A stretch of 64,000 nt of DNA from Staphylococcus pettenkoferi (GCF_026659735.1 NZ_JANSKK010000014.1:31069-95068); one strand, 5' to 3'. Positions 53,151-63,965 are shown, counted from the first letter of the stretch. Translations and numbers: made by a program. Notes: a model not told the origin generated them from the letters alone.

Positions 53151-53194
53151 TTGACAAAGTGATGTTTGTCACACTTCGACTGACAAAGTTGTCA
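53151..53194. promoter_or_regulatory. Triple palindromic array upstream of mtlA, likely MtlR operator
   Basis: TGACAAA (53152-53158), TTTGTCA (53165-53171), TGACAAA (53181-53187) and TTGTCA (53189-53194) form overlapping inverted repeats. They resemble the TTGNCA-N-TGNCAA sites bound by MtlR-type PRD activators. The array sits upstream of the -35 at 53205-53210. Confidence 0.6.
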
Positions 53195-53204
53195 TTAGTT
53201 GTTA

Positions 53205-53234
53205 TTGTGCGAACGCTTACACACCTCATACAAT
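53205..53234 (+). promoter_or_regulatory. mtl promoter with overlapping CcpA (cre) site
   Basis: -35 TTGTGC (53205-53210), 18-base spacer, -10 TACAAT (53229-53234). The segment GTGCGAACGCTTACA (53207-53221) matches 13 of 15 positions of the cre consensus WTGNAARCGNWWNCA, so CcpA could block the promoter when glucose is available. Confidence 0.6.
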
Positions 53235-53269
53235 AGACTTATAAACTTATTGAAAAAGAGGTGTCCTCA

Positions 53270-54808
53270 ATGTCAGATACACAAGAGAACAAAGGAATCG
53301 GCCGTAAAGTTCAAGCCTTTGGGTCATTCCTCAGTAGTATGATTATGCCAAACATCGGTGCGTTTATCGCTTGGGGCTTAATCGCAGCGATCTTCATCGA
53401 TGGCGGTTGGTGGCCTAACAAAGATCTCGCAAGTTTGGCTGATCCGATGATTAAATATTTAATTCCATTACTCATCGCCTATAGTGGTGGTCGTCTCATC
53501 CATGAAATGCGAGGCGGTATTATTGCTGCTGTTGCAACGATGGGTGTTATCGTAGCGATGCCGGATACACCTATGTTACTTGGTGCCATGGTTATGGGAC
53601 CTTTAGTTGGTTGGTTGATGAAGAAGACCGATCAATTCATCCAACCTCGTACACCACAAGGCTTTGAGATGTTGTTCAACAACTTCTCAGCAGGAATCTT
53701 AGGTTTTATTATGACGCTCGTAGGTTTCAAGATTATCGCACCTATTATGCACGGCATCATGTACGTCCTATCCGTAATCGTGGGTAGTTTTGTACACGCG
53801 CACTTATTACCTATCGTAAGTGTCATCGTTGAGCCAGCGAAGATCGTATTCTTAAATAACGCAATTAACCACGGTGTGTTCACACCACTTGGCGCAGACC
53901 AGTCCGCACATTTAGGTAAGTCTATTCTTTATACGATCGAATCTAACCCTGGACCAGGTCTTGGAATTCTCGTCGCTTACATGATTTTCGGTAAAGGAAC
54001 TGCGAAAGCAACATCATATGGCGCAGGTATCATCCACTTCCTCGGTGGTATCCATGAGATTTACTTCCCATATGTATTGATGCGTCCGTTACTCTTTATC
54101 GCAGTCATCCTTGGTGGTATGACAGGTGTTGCAACTTATTCACTCTTTGACTTTGGTTTTAAAAGTCCAGCGTCACCAGGTTCATTCTTGGTCTACATTT
54201 TCAACACACCTAAAGGTAACTACTTGCACATGATTCTCGGTGTGCTGCTCGCAGCGCTCGTTTCCTTTATCGTCGCATCACTTATTTTACGTTTTACTAA
54301 AGAACCTAAACAGGATCTTGAAAGTGCTACAGCACAAATGGAACAAACGAAAGGTAAGAAATCAAGAGTATCTTCCCAACTATCAGGGAAGAAAGATACT
54401 AAAGATGCGGGAGCTCAAACAGATAAAGCTGAAGATGAAGATACTACGTCTGATGCTAATGCCGAAGAAGAAGACCTCACAGAGAAATATGATACAGAGA
54501 ACGTCGACGCGCACGACTATAGCAAGATTAACCACGTGATCTTCGCATGTGACGCAGGAATGGGCTCTAGTGCAATGGGTTCCAGCATGTTGCGTAATAA
54601 ATTTAAAAAAGCTGGTTTAACTGAAATCGACGTAACGAATACAGCGATCAATCAGTTACCACAAGATGCACAGCTTGTGATTACGCAGAAGAAATTAACA
54701 GATCGTGCAATTAAACAAGCGCCAAATGCGATTCATATCTCTGTGGATAATTTCTTAAACTCACCAAGATACGAAGAGTTACTCGAACAGTTAAAGTCTG
54801 ATCAGTAA
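53270..54808 (+). CDS. mtlA: PTS mannitol transporter subunit IICB
   Basis: A 512-residue membrane permease with the IIC domain (about residues 10-345, MNRPNIGAF-type core FLSSMIMPNIGAFIAWGLI, in part) and a cytoplasmic IIB domain at the end. The phosphorylated Cys is in IFACDAGMGSSAMGSSML. A 60-residue acidic, low-complexity linker (KAEDEDTTSDANAEEEDL) joins them. It takes up mannitol as mannitol-1-phosphate. I start at MSDTQENKG (53270) since GAGGTG lies before it; the GTG at 53261 is part of that SD. Confidence 0.96.
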   Translation: MSDTQENKGIGRKVQAFGSFLSSMIMPNIGAFIAWGLIAAIFIDGGWWPNKDLASLADPMIKYLIPLLIAYSGGRLIHEMRGGIIAAVATMGVIVAMPDTPMLLGAMVMGPLVGWLMKKTDQFIQPRTPQGFEMLFNNFSAGILGFIMTLVGFKIIAPIMHGIMYVLSVIVGSFVHAHLLPIVSVIVEPAKIVFLNNAINHGVFTPLGADQSAHLGKSILYTIESNPGPGLGILVAYMIFGKGTAKATSYGAGIIHFLGGIHEIYFPYVLMRPLLFIAVILGGMTGVATYSLFDFGFKSPASPGSFLVYIFNTPKGNYLHMILGVLLAALVSFIVASLILRFTKEPKQDLESATAQMEQTKGKKSRVSSQLSGKKDTKDAGAQTDKAEDEDTTSDANAEEEDLTEKYDTENVDAHDYSKINHVIFACDAGMGSSAMGSSMLRNKFKKAGLTEIDVTNTAINQLPQDAQLVITQKKLTDRAIKQAPNAIHISVDNFLNSPRYEELLEQLKSDQ

Positions 54809-54847
54809 TCCTTCAACCCCATTGATCAACTAAAGGAGGATACAGTT

Positions 54848-56896
54848 ATGTTACTGAGCAAACGTGAAAAAGCCATCACTGAAATGTTACTCAAGCATCA
54901 AGACCAATATTTAACGATATACGATATTGCTCAAACGCTTGCTGTCTCCTCTCATACGATACATCGAGAATTGAAATCACTTGAAGAGACGTTGACTCAA
55001 CTGGGTCTGAAGTTGGAACGCGTCGTGCGTAAAGGCGTGAAGTTAAGTGGATCAACTACTGCCGTTGATCGGTTACAACAACTCGTCCAGAATCAACCCA
55101 TGGCAGACTTATCTGAAGAAGAACAACAAGTCATCATATTATATGCCTTAATCCAAACAGATGCCCCTATTAAGCAATATAGTCTTGCACATGAGATTGG
55201 GGTCTCAACTCAAACACTGTCTAAAATATTGGATCAACTCGAACAAGTACTCACTAATTATCAGCTCACGCTTCAACGTAAACGTGGCGAAGGTATTTCA
55301 CTTCAAGGTGCAGAATCTAAAAAACGTGAGTTACTGAGTTTATGGATGGTTAACAATCTAAACAGTACAAGTGTTTACTCTGTCATCGAGAACCACTTCG
55401 TCTATCAATCGCTTAATCAAACTCAGTTATCTATGGTAGATATGGACAAAATCTTTCGAGTCGAACGGCTGTTGATGGACTATCTTGATGCACTGCCGTA
55501 TACATTGATTGAATCGAGCTATATCACGTTGACTGTTCATATCGTTCTAAGTATTGATCGGATTCAGAAAAATGAATATGTGACTTTAGAACCTGCAGTT
55601 TACGAAGAGGTACACCAAACCCGTGAATTTGAAGTTGCAACTGCACTTGCTCATCGTTTAGAAGCGATTTACGATGTGACTTTTACTGAAGCTGAAATTA
55701 CCTTTATCACAATTCACCTTAGAGGTGCGAAGCGTAAAGATATCACAGAAGATGATGAGCATGACGAAACACGCATTCAACGTTTTATCCAACGCGTAAG
55801 TAACTTTGCGGATATGGAATTTAGTGAGTTAGATACACTAACTGAAGGATTGAAGTTGCATCTCATACCTGCTATGAACCGTTTGAGAGCAAATATTGAA
55901 ACCTATAATCCACTTACCCAAATGGTGATGGAGAAGTATCCTCATCTCTTTCGCAGTGTGAAGTTGGCGGTAGAAGCAACGTGGAGCGATTTAAACTTTC
56001 CTGATAGCGAGATTGCTTTTCTCGTCCTCCATTTCGGCGGTGCTATTAGGCGTGAGGAACATCACGCGTTAAATGTCTTAGTCGTCTGTAGTAGCGGGAT
56101 TGGAACAAGTCGTTTATTAGCGACGCGATTGGAGCAAACCTTTCCAGAAGTCACTTCGACGGAACAAGCTTCGGTTGGAGAGTTAGCGCACATGTCGCTT
56201 GAAACCTATGATGCCATTATTTCGACGGTCAATCTTGATATTGAAGCGGATTACTTAACTGTTAATCCTTTACTGCCGGATACCGATATTCATCTTGTCG
56301 CTCAATTTTTAAAAAGCCAGAGTGACTACGTGCAAACTGAAACTAAAACTGAAATTCCAAGCAATCTTTGGAAACCGAAACAACCTTCTCAAACGCAACG
56401 AGATACTGAACATATCTTAAATCAAGTTCGCGATGGCCTACAACTTCTTGACCACTGTGAAGTCGAACAAGTTCACGTGGATGATGTCGTAAGTTATCTA
56501 ACAGAAAGTTTATATCAAAGGAAGATTATCGGCGATCGACAGTCATTCTCTGAATTGCTGGTAGCACGCATGGAGCAAGATGGTTATGCATTAGCGCCCT
56601 ATCCTCTTGCTCTTCCACATCTGAGAAGTTCAGTCATACAGAAACCGATGTTGCTTCTCACTGTGTTAGAACAACCACTCGAGCTACCAAATCATAATGA
56701 CACACCGATTCGTTATTTAATTAATATCTTTATTCCTGACGATCCTAACTTAGCACAACTCGTCAGTCATTTTACCGGTGAACTCATTCACCACCTTGAT
56801 GATATCGACGCACTGATGTCAGAACCGGACAAATTGATTTCAATATTGAAAGATCAGTACGTCGCCTATTTACAACAAATCTTAACTATGGAGTGA
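54848..56896 (+). CDS. mtlR: Mannitol operon transcriptional activator MtlR
   Basis: A 682-residue PRD regulator: N-terminal helix-turn-helix ([20 protein letters not shown], in part), a second HTH near residue 110, two PRD domains (about residues 185-395) that HPr phosphorylates, an EIIB-like domain with Cys414 in [14 protein letters not shown], and an EIIA-like domain with His591 in LALPHLRSS. In related proteins phosphorylation of PRD2 activates, and of the EIIB-like Cys or EIIA-like His inhibits. It is placed inside its target operon. Confidence 0.95.
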   Translation: MLLSKREKAITEMLLKHQDQYLTIYDIAQTLAVSSHTIHRELKSLEETLTQLGLKLERVVRKGVKLSGSTTAVDRLQQLVQNQPMADLSEEEQQVIILYALIQTDAPIKQYSLAHEIGVSTQTLSKILDQLEQVLTNYQLTLQRKRGEGISLQGAESKKRELLSLWMVNNLNSTSVYSVIENHFVYQSLNQTQLSMVDMDKIFRVERLLMDYLDALPYTLIESSYITLTVHIVLSIDRIQKNEYVTLEPAVYEEVHQTREFEVATALAHRLEAIYDVTFTEAEITFITIHLRGAKRKDITEDDEHDETRIQRFIQRVSNFADMEFSELDTLTEGLKLHLIPAMNRLRANIETYNPLTQMVMEKYPHLFRSVKLAVEATWSDLNFPDSEIAFLVLHFGGAIRREEHHALNVLVVCSSGIGTSRLLATRLEQTFPEVTSTEQASVGELAHMSLETYDAIISTVNLDIEADYLTVNPLLPDTDIHLVAQFLKSQSDYVQTETKTEIPSNLWKPKQPSQTQRDTEHILNQVRDGLQLLDHCEVEQVHVDDVVSYLTESLYQRKIIGDRQSFSELLVARMEQDGYALAPYPLALPHLRSSVIQKPMLLLTVLEQPLELPNHNDTPIRYLINIFIPDDPNLAQLVSHFTGELIHHLDDIDALMSEPDKLISILKDQYVAYLQQILTME

Positions 56897-56903
56897 TACG
56901 ATT

Positions 56904-57338
56904 ATGAGCGAATTATTTAGCAATGACAATATTTATCTTAACCAATCTATTAGTACACAAGAGGAAGCCATCGAACAAGCTGGCCAAGCGTTAGTTAAAA
57001 GTGGTGCGGTGACTGAAGGCTATATTCAAGCTATGAAAGAGCGTGAACAACTCGTATCTACGTTTATGGGTAACGGTTTAGCAATCCCGCACGGTACTGA
57101 TGAAGCGAAGACAGAAGTCATTCAATCAGGATTATCTTTAATTCAAATTCCTGAAGGTATCGATTGGGATGGCGAAACAGTGAAAGTCGTAGTAGGTATT
57201 GCAGGTAAAGATGGCGAGCATTTAGACTTATTATCTAAAATCGCGATCACGTTTAGTGAAGAAGAGAATGTTGAACGCATCGTCAACGCGCAATCCGCAG
57301 AAGAAATCAAACAAGTCTTTGAGGAGGCCGATGCATGA
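56904..57338 (+). CDS. mtlF: PTS mannitol transporter subunit IIA
   Basis: A 144-residue soluble EIIA of the fructose-mannitol class. The phosphorylated His is in [16 protein letters not shown]. It carries phosphate from HPr to the IIB Cys of MtlA. Its stop overlaps the mtlD start, so the two are coupled. In this operon the IIA is a separate gene, as in staphylococci and B. stearothermophilus. Confidence 0.96.
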   Translation: MSELFSNDNIYLNQSISTQEEAIEQAGQALVKSGAVTEGYIQAMKEREQLVSTFMGNGLAIPHGTDEAKTEVIQSGLSLIQIPEGIDWDGETVKVVVGIAGKDGEHLDLLSKIAITFSEEENVERIVNAQSAEEIKQVFEEADA

Positions 57339-58444
57339 TGAAAGCCCTACATTTCGGTGCCGGCAATATCGGTCGCGGTTTCATCGGTTTCATCCTTGCT
57401 GATAATGAGGTTAAAGTAACCTTTGCGGATGTTAATGAGACGGTCATTAATGAACTTGAAAAGCAACATGAGTATGATGTGATTTTAGCTGATGAAGCGC
57501 GTACGACAACACGCGTTCACAATGTTGATGGTATTAACTCTAGTGAACCTTCAGAAGCGTTGAAACAAGCGGTATTGGAAGCGGATATTATTACTACTGC
57601 AGTGGGTGTGAACATTTTACCACTTATCGCAAAGACGTTTGCGCCGTATCTGAAAGAGAAAGAAACACCCGTCAATATCGTGGCGTGCGAGAATGCGATT
57701 ATGGCAACAAATACGTTGAAACAAGCCATCTTAGATATCACAGGTCCACTGGGCGACCACATACACTTTGCGAACTCAGCTGTTGACCGTATCGTACCTG
57801 AACAACACAACGAGAATGCATTAGATGTTGTTGTGGAACCGTTCTTTGAATGGGCAATTGAACGCCAACACTGGTACGGCCCTGAACTCGAACATATTCA
57901 CTATGTTGACGACCTTACACCTTACATCGAACGTAAGCTCCTCACAGTAAACACGGGTCATGCGTTCTTAGCTTATGCTGGCCGTTATCATGATAAAGCC
58001 ACTGTGCTCGATGCCATGAAAGATGCACAAATTAAAGACGGCTTGAAACAAGTCCTTTCAGAAACAAGTCAGTATATTACATCTAAATTCACTTTCACTG
58101 AATCACAACAGGCACAATATGTGAATCAAATCATGGAACGTTTTGAGAATCCTAATCTTTCTGATGCGGTCACACGCGTTGGTCGAGGCACTTTACGTAA
58201 AATTGGTCCTCAAGATCGCATTATTAAACCACTCAATTATCTTTATCAACAGAATTTACCTCACGAAGGATTACTGAAAGCTGCAGCTTATCTATTAAAA
58301 TATGATGATACGAATGATAAAGAGACGGTTGAGAAGAATAATTATATTAAAAACAACGGTGTTGAAGCATTTCTTAAAGAATATGCGCACACTGATGAAG
58401 GTTTAACTCAAGAAATTGTGCGTGAGTACAACGTTCTAGGTTAA
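57335..58444 (+). CDS. mtlD: Mannitol-1-phosphate 5-dehydrogenase
   Basis: A 369-residue NAD-dependent dehydrogenase that turns mannitol-1-phosphate into fructose-6-phosphate. The nucleotide-binding [15 protein letters not shown] is at the N-terminus, and the catalytic [14 protein letters not shown] is near residue 212. Two adjacent ATG codons follow AGGAGG; the first is 7 bases away and is used here, while the second gives the 368-residue form. It overlaps mtlF. Confidence 0.96.
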   Translation: MMKALHFGAGNIGRGFIGFILADNEVKVTFADVNETVINELEKQHEYDVILADEARTTTRVHNVDGINSSEPSEALKQAVLEADIITTAVGVNILPLIAKTFAPYLKEKETPVNIVACENAIMATNTLKQAILDITGPLGDHIHFANSAVDRIVPEQHNENALDVVVEPFFEWAIERQHWYGPELEHIHYVDDLTPYIERKLLTVNTGHAFLAYAGRYHDKATVLDAMKDAQIKDGLKQVLSETSQYITSKFTFTESQQAQYVNQIMERFENPNLSDAVTRVGRGTLRKIGPQDRIIKPLNYLYQQNLPHEGLLKAAAYLLKYDDTNDKETVEKNNYIKNNGVEAFLKEYAHTDEGLTQEIVREYNVLG

Positions 58445-58460
58445 GCGATAGGATAAAGTA

Positions 58461-58508
58461 AAAGGATTCGAGCTCGAAGTAATTAGCTTCATGCTCGAAT
58501 CCTTTTTT
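58461..58508 (+). terminator. mtl operon terminator
   Basis: AAAGGATTCGAGC pairs with GCTCGAATCCTTT, with an inner GAAG/CTTC stem, followed by TTTAG. In S. aureus fmtB (mrp) lies between here and glmM; this genome has no such gene. Confidence 0.9.
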
Positions 58509-58595
58509 AGTTATATACGTTTTTTGAGTTGCGAGATTTGCACTTTTATAAAGCGATAGTGTATCCCAACTTTTATGGTAGGAGCTAGTTAGCGA

Positions 58596-59948
58596 TTACT
58601 CTAGCCCCATATGTTCTTCAACGACTTTAGCAATGCGTTCAGCATACGCTTGTGCTTTCTCATCTGTTGCCGCTTCAACCATGACACGTACGAGTGGTTC
58701 TGTGCCTGAAGGACGCACGAGAATACGACCTTCTCCGTTCATATCCACTTCTACTTTCGTCATCTCTTCTTGTACAGCTACGTTTTCTTCAACACGGTGT
58801 TTATCCGTTACTTTCACATTAACGAGTGATTGTGGATATTTCTTCATTTGTGCAGCTAATTCGCTTAGCTTTTTACCTGTAAGTTTAATCACAGAAGCTA
58901 ATTGCACACCTGTAAGTAAACCGTCACCTGTCGTATTGTAGTCCATCATCACAATGTGACCTGACTGTTCACCACCGAGATTGTAACCACCACGACGCAT
59001 TTCTTCGACTACATAACGGTCGCCGACTTTCGTCTTGTTTGATTGAATGCCTTCCGCTTCTAATGCTTTGTAGAAACCAAGGTTACTCATCACTGTAGAA
59101 ACAATCATGTTATGGTTAAGTTCTTGGTTCTTCGCCATTTCTTGACCAATGATAAACATGATTTGATCCCCATCAATGATATCACCTTTCTCATCAACAG
59201 CAATCAAGCGATCGCCGTCACCATCAAATGCGAGACCGAAGTCACATTCTTTCTCAACAACCGTTTCAGCAAGTTTCTCAGGGTGAGTAGAACCTACTTG
59301 GTCATTGATGTTGTATCCGTCTGGATTGCAACCGACCGTCACTGTGTCCGCTTCTAAATCACCAAATAAGAATGGCGCAAGAGAAGAAGTAGATCCGTGT
59401 GCACCATCTAAAGCAATCTTCATACCTTCGAAATCTACATCGACAGTTGATTTAAGATAGCTTAAGTACTTCTGAGAACCTTCGAAGTAATCAGAGTAGT
59501 GTACGATATCTTCTCCTACAGGTCTAGGAATGTCAGGGTTCTCTGCATTGAGTAATTCTTCAATTTCTTCTTCTTGAGCGTCAGAAAGTTTAAAACCGTC
59601 TGAGCCAAAGAATTTAATACCATTATCTTCAACCAGATTGTGTGAAGCAGAAATCATTACACCAAGCTCAGCTTCCATTTCCTTAGTTAAGTATGCGACA
59701 CCTGGTGTAGAAATCACACCTAAGCGCATAACTTCAGCTCCGATTGAGACGAGACCTGCGATGAGTGCAGACTCTAACATTTCACCTGATACACGTGTAT
59801 CGCGTCCTACAAGTACCTTAGGATGTTTCTTATCTTTATTATGTGCAAGTACATAGCCACCATAACGTCCGAGCTTAAAGGCAAGTTCAGGTGTTAAATC
59901 TTGGTTTGCGACACCTCTGACACCATCAGTACCAAAATATTTAGCCAT
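58596..59948 (-). CDS. glmM: Phosphoglucosamine mutase
   Basis: A 450-residue phosphohexomutase that turns glucosamine-6-phosphate into glucosamine-1-phosphate, using the product of glmS. The phosphoserine is in [15 protein letters not shown], the metal-binding loop is [14 protein letters not shown], and the phosphate-binding C-terminus is [15 protein letters not shown]. It is the third gene of the cdaA-cdaR-glmM operon; GlmM binds and limits CdaA activity in related bacteria. Confidence 0.97.
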   Translation of the reverse strand: MAKYFGTDGVRGVANQDLTPELAFKLGRYGGYVLAHNKDKKHPKVLVGRDTRVSGEMLESALIAGLVSIGAEVMRLGVISTPGVAYLTKEMEAELGVMISASHNLVEDNGIKFFGSDGFKLSDAQEEEIEELLNAENPDIPRPVGEDIVHYSDYFEGSQKYLSYLKSTVDVDFEGMKIALDGAHGSTSSLAPFLFGDLEADTVTVGCNPDGYNINDQVGSTHPEKLAETVVEKECDFGLAFDGDGDRLIAVDEKGDIIDGDQIMFIIGQEMAKNQELNHNMIVSTVMSNLGFYKALEAEGIQSNKTKVGDRYVVEEMRRGGYNLGGEQSGHIVMMDYNTTGDGLLTGVQLASVIKLTGKKLSELAAQMKKYPQSLVNVKVTDKHRVEENVAVQEEMTKVEVDMNGEGRILVRPSGTEPLVRVMVEAATDEKAQAYAERIAKVVEEHMGLE

Positions 59949-59976
59949 TGTTATTAACTCCTTTGTATCTTACGTA

Positions 59977-60909
59977 TTATTTAATATAGACTTTCGCTTG
60001 TGTCTGATCTGGATCAGCTTTCGTCACATGCTTAGGCAATTTGAGAGTAACCTCTTTCTCAGTATCCTCACTCTCATTATCGACATCAATTTCCCCTGTG
60101 ATTTCGTCGATATCCTTTAAGTCATCTTTATTTCCATAAATTTCAATTTCATCATCATCTAGTTTCACTTTATCTACTTGATGTCCATCGGCTAAACTAC
60201 CCACCACTTTAGGTGCGATCTTCACCTTTTTACTATAAGGTTCCAGTTTAGCTGATAAATTCACTTCTTTAGGTTGAATTGTCACATCTACTTTATTGAG
60301 CTGACTATCAAATGCAGTAATTTGTGCTACATCAGTAGTATCTTCAGAAATTGTACTTGAATCTTTGTACGTCGCTTTCAAGTAAGCAATCTTCTTAATC
60401 TGTTCTTGTCCACCAGTGACTTTCACTGTGCGTGGAGATACAGTTTGTTCGCTAATCTTGTGCTCTCCATCTACATTGTTCTCACTGACATCTGGCTCAA
60501 CTTTCATCGTCTTAGTGACTTTCTGTTCGAGATTGACACTCGCATCTTTCGGTTTAACTTCGTAATCTAGATCTTCATCTAAACCTTTAACTTCAAAATC
60601 TGCTGAATGTTTTCCCGCTTTTTCACCAGTTAAATCAAGTACAGCTTTAATATCTTCGTTCTTCTGTGCTTTCAACACTTGGGAACGTGTACCTGATAAA
60701 TCTACGTTAACTGTTTCTGGTGCGCCGCTCGCATACAGTGATTTGTGATCGTATTTCACCTCAACAGGCACATCGTTCAGTGTCTCTGTCGAATTCTGTC
60801 CGAATTTATCTGCATTGAACACATTACCGAATACATTATTCACGGATAGGAAGAATAATACCGCTAGTGCTAACGCGATTAAGCGCAGCCCCCATTTACT
60901 CTCTAACAT
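59977..60909 (-). CDS. cdaR: CdaA regulator CdaR (YbbR-domain protein)
   Basis: A 310-residue membrane-anchored protein with a short cytosolic start, one membrane segment (about residues 8-25, GLRLIALALAVLFFLSV) and four extracellular YbbR-type beta repeats to the end. It tunes the activity of CdaA. It abuts cdaA by zero bases (cdaA stop to cdaR start). Confidence 0.94.
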   Translation of the reverse strand: MLESKWGLRLIALALAVLFFLSVNNVFGNVFNADKFGQNSTETLNDVPVEVKYDHKSLYASGAPETVNVDLSGTRSQVLKAQKNEDIKAVLDLTGEKAGKHSADFEVKGLDEDLDYEVKPKDASVNLEQKVTKTMKVEPDVSENNVDGEHKISEQTVSPRTVKVTGGQEQIKKIAYLKATYKDSSTISEDTTDVAQITAFDSQLNKVDVTIQPKEVNLSAKLEPYSKKVKIAPKVVGSLADGHQVDKVKLDDDEIEIYGNKDDLKDIDEITGEIDVDNESEDTEKEVTLKLPKHVTKADPDQTQAKVYIK

Positions 60910-61716
60910 CTATTTCACACCTTTCTCTTGAAAGTGTGTGCCAAACCAATGTTCAGCCAACAATTCTTCAAATGCATCTGTAGAAATATCTTTACGCAAC
61001 TTACCATCGAATGTCACAGAGATAGACCCTGTCTCTTCAGAAACGACAGCAGTAAATGCATCTGAAACCTCAGATATACCTACAGCTGCTCTATGACGTG
61101 TACCTAAACTCTTCGCGATCTTCGCACTATCAGAAAGTGGAAGGTAACAAGCTGCACTTGCAATTTTCGTGCCTTGAATAATCATCGCACCATCGTGCAG
61201 TGGCGTATTAGGTATAAACACGTTCGTTAGCAACTCTTGAGAAATGTCAGAATCGAGCGGTATACCCGTTTCTATATAATCTTGTAAACCTGTCTCTTTC
61301 TCAAAGACAATGAGCGCACCAATACGACGTTTCGCCATGTATTGAATTGCTTTCGATACCGCTTCAATCAGCTTATCTTCATTGCTGTTTAAGTTACTTG
61401 TATATCTTTTAAATAAACTGCCTCGCCCTAGCTGTTCAAGTGCTCGTCGAATTTCAGGTTGGAAGATAACGATTAGCGCTAATACCCCCCATTGGATGAC
61501 GAGATCAAACAAGTGGGATGTCGCAGTCAGGTTCAGCATCTTACTCACTTGTTGGCCAATGACGATGACCACAATACCCTTGAGTAACTGAATCGCTTTC
61601 GTGCCTTTAAATACTGTAATAACTAAGTAAAGGACATACCAAACGATGAGTAAATCAAGGATGCTCGTAATGACGCTTACCGTATTCCAATGATTAAAAT
61701 AATTGGATAATTCCAT
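60910..61716 (-). CDS. cdaA: Diadenylate cyclase CdaA (DacA)
   Basis: A 268-residue membrane enzyme that condenses two ATP into c-di-AMP, the turgor and cell-wall messenger. Three membrane helices fill residues 10-85; the catalytic DAC domain has PLHDGAMIIQG and GTRHRAAVGISEVSDA, the two nucleotide-binding motifs. An SD CCGGAGGAG lies before the ATG. It leads the operon from a strong promoter. Confidence 0.97.
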   Translation of the reverse strand: MELSNYFNHWNTVSVITSILDLLIVWYVLYLVITVFKGTKAIQLLKGIVVIVIGQQVSKMLNLTATSHLFDLVIQWGVLALIVIFQPEIRRALEQLGRGSLFKRYTSNLNSNEDKLIEAVSKAIQYMAKRRIGALIVFEKETGLQDYIETGIPLDSDISQELLTNVFIPNTPLHDGAMIIQGTKIASAACYLPLSDSAKIAKSLGTRHRAAVGISEVSDAFTAVVSEETGSISVTFDGKLRKDISTDAFEELLAEHWFGTHFQEKGVK

Positions 61717-61751
61717 AACATCTCCTCCGGTAATCTGTTCCCATGCTATCC

Positions 61752-61780
61752 ATTATACCAATCATAACTATAACTGTCAT
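61752..61780 (-). promoter_or_regulatory. Promoter of cdaA-cdaR-glmM
   Basis: On the minus strand -35 ATGACA (61780-61775), 17-base spacer, extended -10 TGGTATAAT with TATAAT at 61757-61752. The rest of 61717-62144 carries the rocF terminator (61915-61967) and no ORF. Confidence 0.8.
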
Positions 61781-61914
61781 ATATAGTTACAGCTAAATTC
61801 TTCTTTAGTTTGAAAATTGAAATATTAGAATTGTATGGAAGGAATTTAGGAGAATTTTGAGGTGTGGTGTAAGTAGAAATCATGAGTTGGAGTAAAGTAT
61901 TTGTTGGAAAAAAA

Positions 61915-61967
61915 TAAAAAAGCGGGAGCGAGCGCGAAAATGGGATATTTTCTACGCTCCATTCCCG
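61915..61967 (-). terminator. rocF terminator
   Basis: On the minus strand CGGGAATGGAGCGTAGAAAATA pairs imperfectly (quoted in part) with TTTTCGCGCTCGCTCCCG and runs into CTTTTTTATTTTTTTCC. It lies about 180 bases after the rocF stop. Confidence 0.85.
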
Positions 61968-62144
61968 TATTGAAGAGTTAAAATGCTTCATGAATGCGAA
62001 GCCATGTAATGCGTTAAATAAATTTAATTGCCAAAAGAGGATGACTTTCATGTTAGTACTATTTAATCAATTCAAGTATCCTATTTAGACAATCATTTTT
62101 AAAACTGTTCCTTCTGAGCTAATAACCAATCATAATTATTTAAA

Positions 62145-63050
62145 TTAGAGTAACGATTCGCCTAAAAAGCTTCCAATTAAACCGACAGCTTGTTCTGCAG
62201 TACGGTTCTTGTTATCAATTAACGGATTTACTTCTACAACATCCATAGAGGTGATCATCTGAGATTCGTGTAACAGTTCTAAAGCAAAATGACTTTCTCG
62301 ATAAGTTAAGCCTCCTAATACACGTGTACCTGTTCCTGGTGTTTCCACTGGATCTAATCCATCCACATCTAATGAGAGATGTATACCGTCAGTCTTATCT
62401 TTGAGATAATTAATCGTCTCTTCGATAACATGTTGAATACCATAACGATCAATATCGGCCATTGTATAAGTTTGAATATGATGTTTCTTGATGTAAGCTT
62501 TTTCCCCTTCATCTAAATCACGCATACCAATAAGGACAATGTTCTCAGGTTTCACTTTCGGAGCAAATCCACCGAGCTGAACGAGCCCTTCATCCCCTTC
62601 TCCGGCAAGTACGCGAAGTGGCATACCATGTACATTTCCTGAAGGAGACTCTTCAGGAATATTTAAATCACCATGCGCGTCATACCAAATCACACCTAAA
62701 TTATCATAATGTTGACTCACTCCGCTTATAGAACCTATAGCTAAAGAGTGATCTCCCCCTATGACGAGCGGGAAATGATCTCGGGCTAAACTCGTAGATA
62801 CTGCTTCACTTAAATTCTTCGATACTGTCATAATCTCATTATAGTTACGTAAACCTTCTTGTGAACCATGGAAACGTTCTAAATCTACGGGAGGAACCAC
62901 AATATTGCCTCGGTCTTCCACCTCTAGACCTAAATTCTGGATACGTTTGACTAAACCTGCATAACGAATCGCTTCAGGCCCTAAATTAACCCCTAGTTTA
63001 GGCTGACCGTATGTAGTAGGTGCACCTATGATATCTATTTTCTTAGTCAT
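62145..63050 (-). CDS. rocF: Arginase
   Basis: A 301-residue manganese enzyme that splits arginine into ornithine and urea. The Mn ligands are in [17 protein letters not shown] and [12 protein letters not shown]. The start [20 protein letters not shown] is canonical. It stands alone near the rRNA/tRNA cluster, as in S. aureus. In the 63051-63430 stretch upstream no clear operator or promoter is visible. Confidence 0.97.
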   Translation of the reverse strand: MTKKIDIIGAPTTYGQPKLGVNLGPEAIRYAGLVKRIQNLGLEVEDRGNIVVPPVDLERFHGSQEGLRNYNEIMTVSKNLSEAVSTSLARDHFPLVIGGDHSLAIGSISGVSQHYDNLGVIWYDAHGDLNIPEESPSGNVHGMPLRVLAGEGDEGLVQLGGFAPKVKPENIVLIGMRDLDEGEKAYIKKHHIQTYTMADIDRYGIQHVIEETINYLKDKTDGIHLSLDVDGLDPVETPGTGTRVLGGLTYRESHFALELLHESQMITSMDVVEVNPLIDNKNRTAEQAVGLIGSFLGESLL

Positions 63051-63430
63051 TAATCACAACCCCTTTGTGTTAGATATATGGTAAGAATAAACGAATAGTA
63101 TATAACATTCAATTAAGGCTACTTTAGACGCTGATTTTAAAAATGCTGTAAATTACATAATATATCAGAAAGCTGATAGAACATTCATATAGACTGGTAC
63201 TTTGCAATGAATCTTGTATGACTATTCATATAAGAAAAACTCAAATAATTTTAGGGAGATATAAGTTATAGCGTGAGTAAAAGTAAAACAAACGTAGGAT
63301 AACTAAATTTGTATTAGTTCATCAGATTTGAGGGCATTCAACTTCCAAATAGAGACACGTATGAAACTGTTGTTAGTTCATTAAGCAGTAAGTGCGTCCA
63401 CCACATATACGTCAGATAGCTTTAAAGTAC
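63051..63430. other. Non-coding gap upstream of rocF
   Basis: AT-rich DNA between rocF and the tRNA cluster terminator, with no ORF carrying SD. ATGAAT-N11-ATTCAT (63209-63231 region) is a loose inverted repeat that might be an ArgR-type site, but the match is weak. Confidence 0.35.
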
Positions 63431-63460
63431 AAAAAAAGCACCTTCCACAAGGGAAGATGC
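63431..63460 (-). terminator. Terminator of the rRNA-tRNA operon
   Basis: On the minus strand GCATCTTCC pairs with GGAAGGTGC (one T-G pair) with a CTTGT loop, followed by seven T. It lies directly after tRNA-Lys. Confidence 0.92.
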
Positions 63461-63465
63461 AAGAG

Positions 63466-63538
63466 TGAGCCATAGAGGATTCGAACCTCTGACCCTCTGA
63501 TTAAAAGTCAGATGCTCTACCAACTGAGCTAATGGCTC
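63466..63538 (-). tRNA. trnK: tRNA-Lys (TTT)
   Basis: A 73-base cloverleaf, acceptor GAGCCAT/ATGGCTC, anticodon loop CTTTTAA and T-loop TTCGAATC. No CCA encoded. Confidence 0.97.
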
Positions 63539-63539
63539 A

Positions 63540-63614
63540 TGGCTGGGCTAGCTGGATTCGAACCAGCGCGTGACGGAGTCAAAGTCCGTTGCCTTACCGC
63601 TTGGCTATAGCCCA
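63540..63614 (-). tRNA. trnQ: tRNA-Gln (TTG)
   Basis: Acceptor TGGGCTA/TAGCCCA, anticodon loop CTTTGAC, T-loop TTCGAATC, CCA encoded. Confidence 0.97.
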
Positions 63615-63621
63615 ATGATAA

Positions 63622-63706
63622 TGGTGGAGGGGGGCAGATTCGAACTGCCGAACCTGAAGGAGCGGATTTACAGTCCGCCGCGTTTGGCCAACTTCGCTAC
63701 CCCTCC
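63622..63706 (-). tRNA. trnY: tRNA-Tyr (GTA)
   Basis: An 85-base class II tRNA with a long variable arm, acceptor GGAGGGG/CCCCTCC, anticodon loop ending GTAAA and CCA encoded. Confidence 0.97.
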
Positions 63707-63724
63707 ATAGCTATTAAATTGAAA

Positions 63725-63800
63725 TGGTGGAGGATGACGGGATCGAACCGCCGACCCTCTGCTTGTAAGGCAGATGCTCTCCCAGCTGAGCTAATCCTCC
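63725..63800 (-). tRNA. trnV: tRNA-Val (TAC)
   Basis: Acceptor GGAGGAT/ATCCTCC, anticodon loop CTTACAA, T-loop TTCGATC, CCA encoded. Confidence 0.97.
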
Positions 63801-63805
63801 ACAAA

Positions 63806-63877
63806 TGACCCCGACGGGACTCGAACCCGTGTTACCGCCGTGAAAGGGCGGTGTCTTAACCGCTTGACCACGGGGCC
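63806..63877 (-). tRNA. trnE: tRNA-Glu (TTC)
   Basis: A 72-base cloverleaf, acceptor GGCCCCG/CGGGGTC (one G-T pair), anticodon loop CTTTCAC, T-loop TTCGAGTC. No CCA encoded. Confidence 0.97.
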
Positions 63878-63880
63878 ATA

Positions 63881-63955
63881 TGGCTCCACAGGTAGGATTC
63901 GAACCTACGACCGATCGGTTAACAGCCGATAGCTCTACCACTGAGCTACTGTGGA
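63881..63955 (-). tRNA. trnN: tRNA-Asn (GTT)
   Basis: Acceptor TCCACAG/CTGTGGA, anticodon loop CTGTTAA, T-loop TTCGAATC, discriminator G, CCA encoded. It lies just 3' of the 5S gene. Confidence 0.97.
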
Positions 63956-63965
63956 TTAATACTAT

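Noticed and set aside
61746..62051. 101-residue minus-strand ORF between rocF and cdaA
   Set aside because: It runs through the rocF terminator hairpin, has no SD and no family features.
63209..63231. ArgR box upstream of rocF
   Set aside because: The inverted repeat ATGAAT-ATTCAT is short and off-consensus; only noted in the gap entry.
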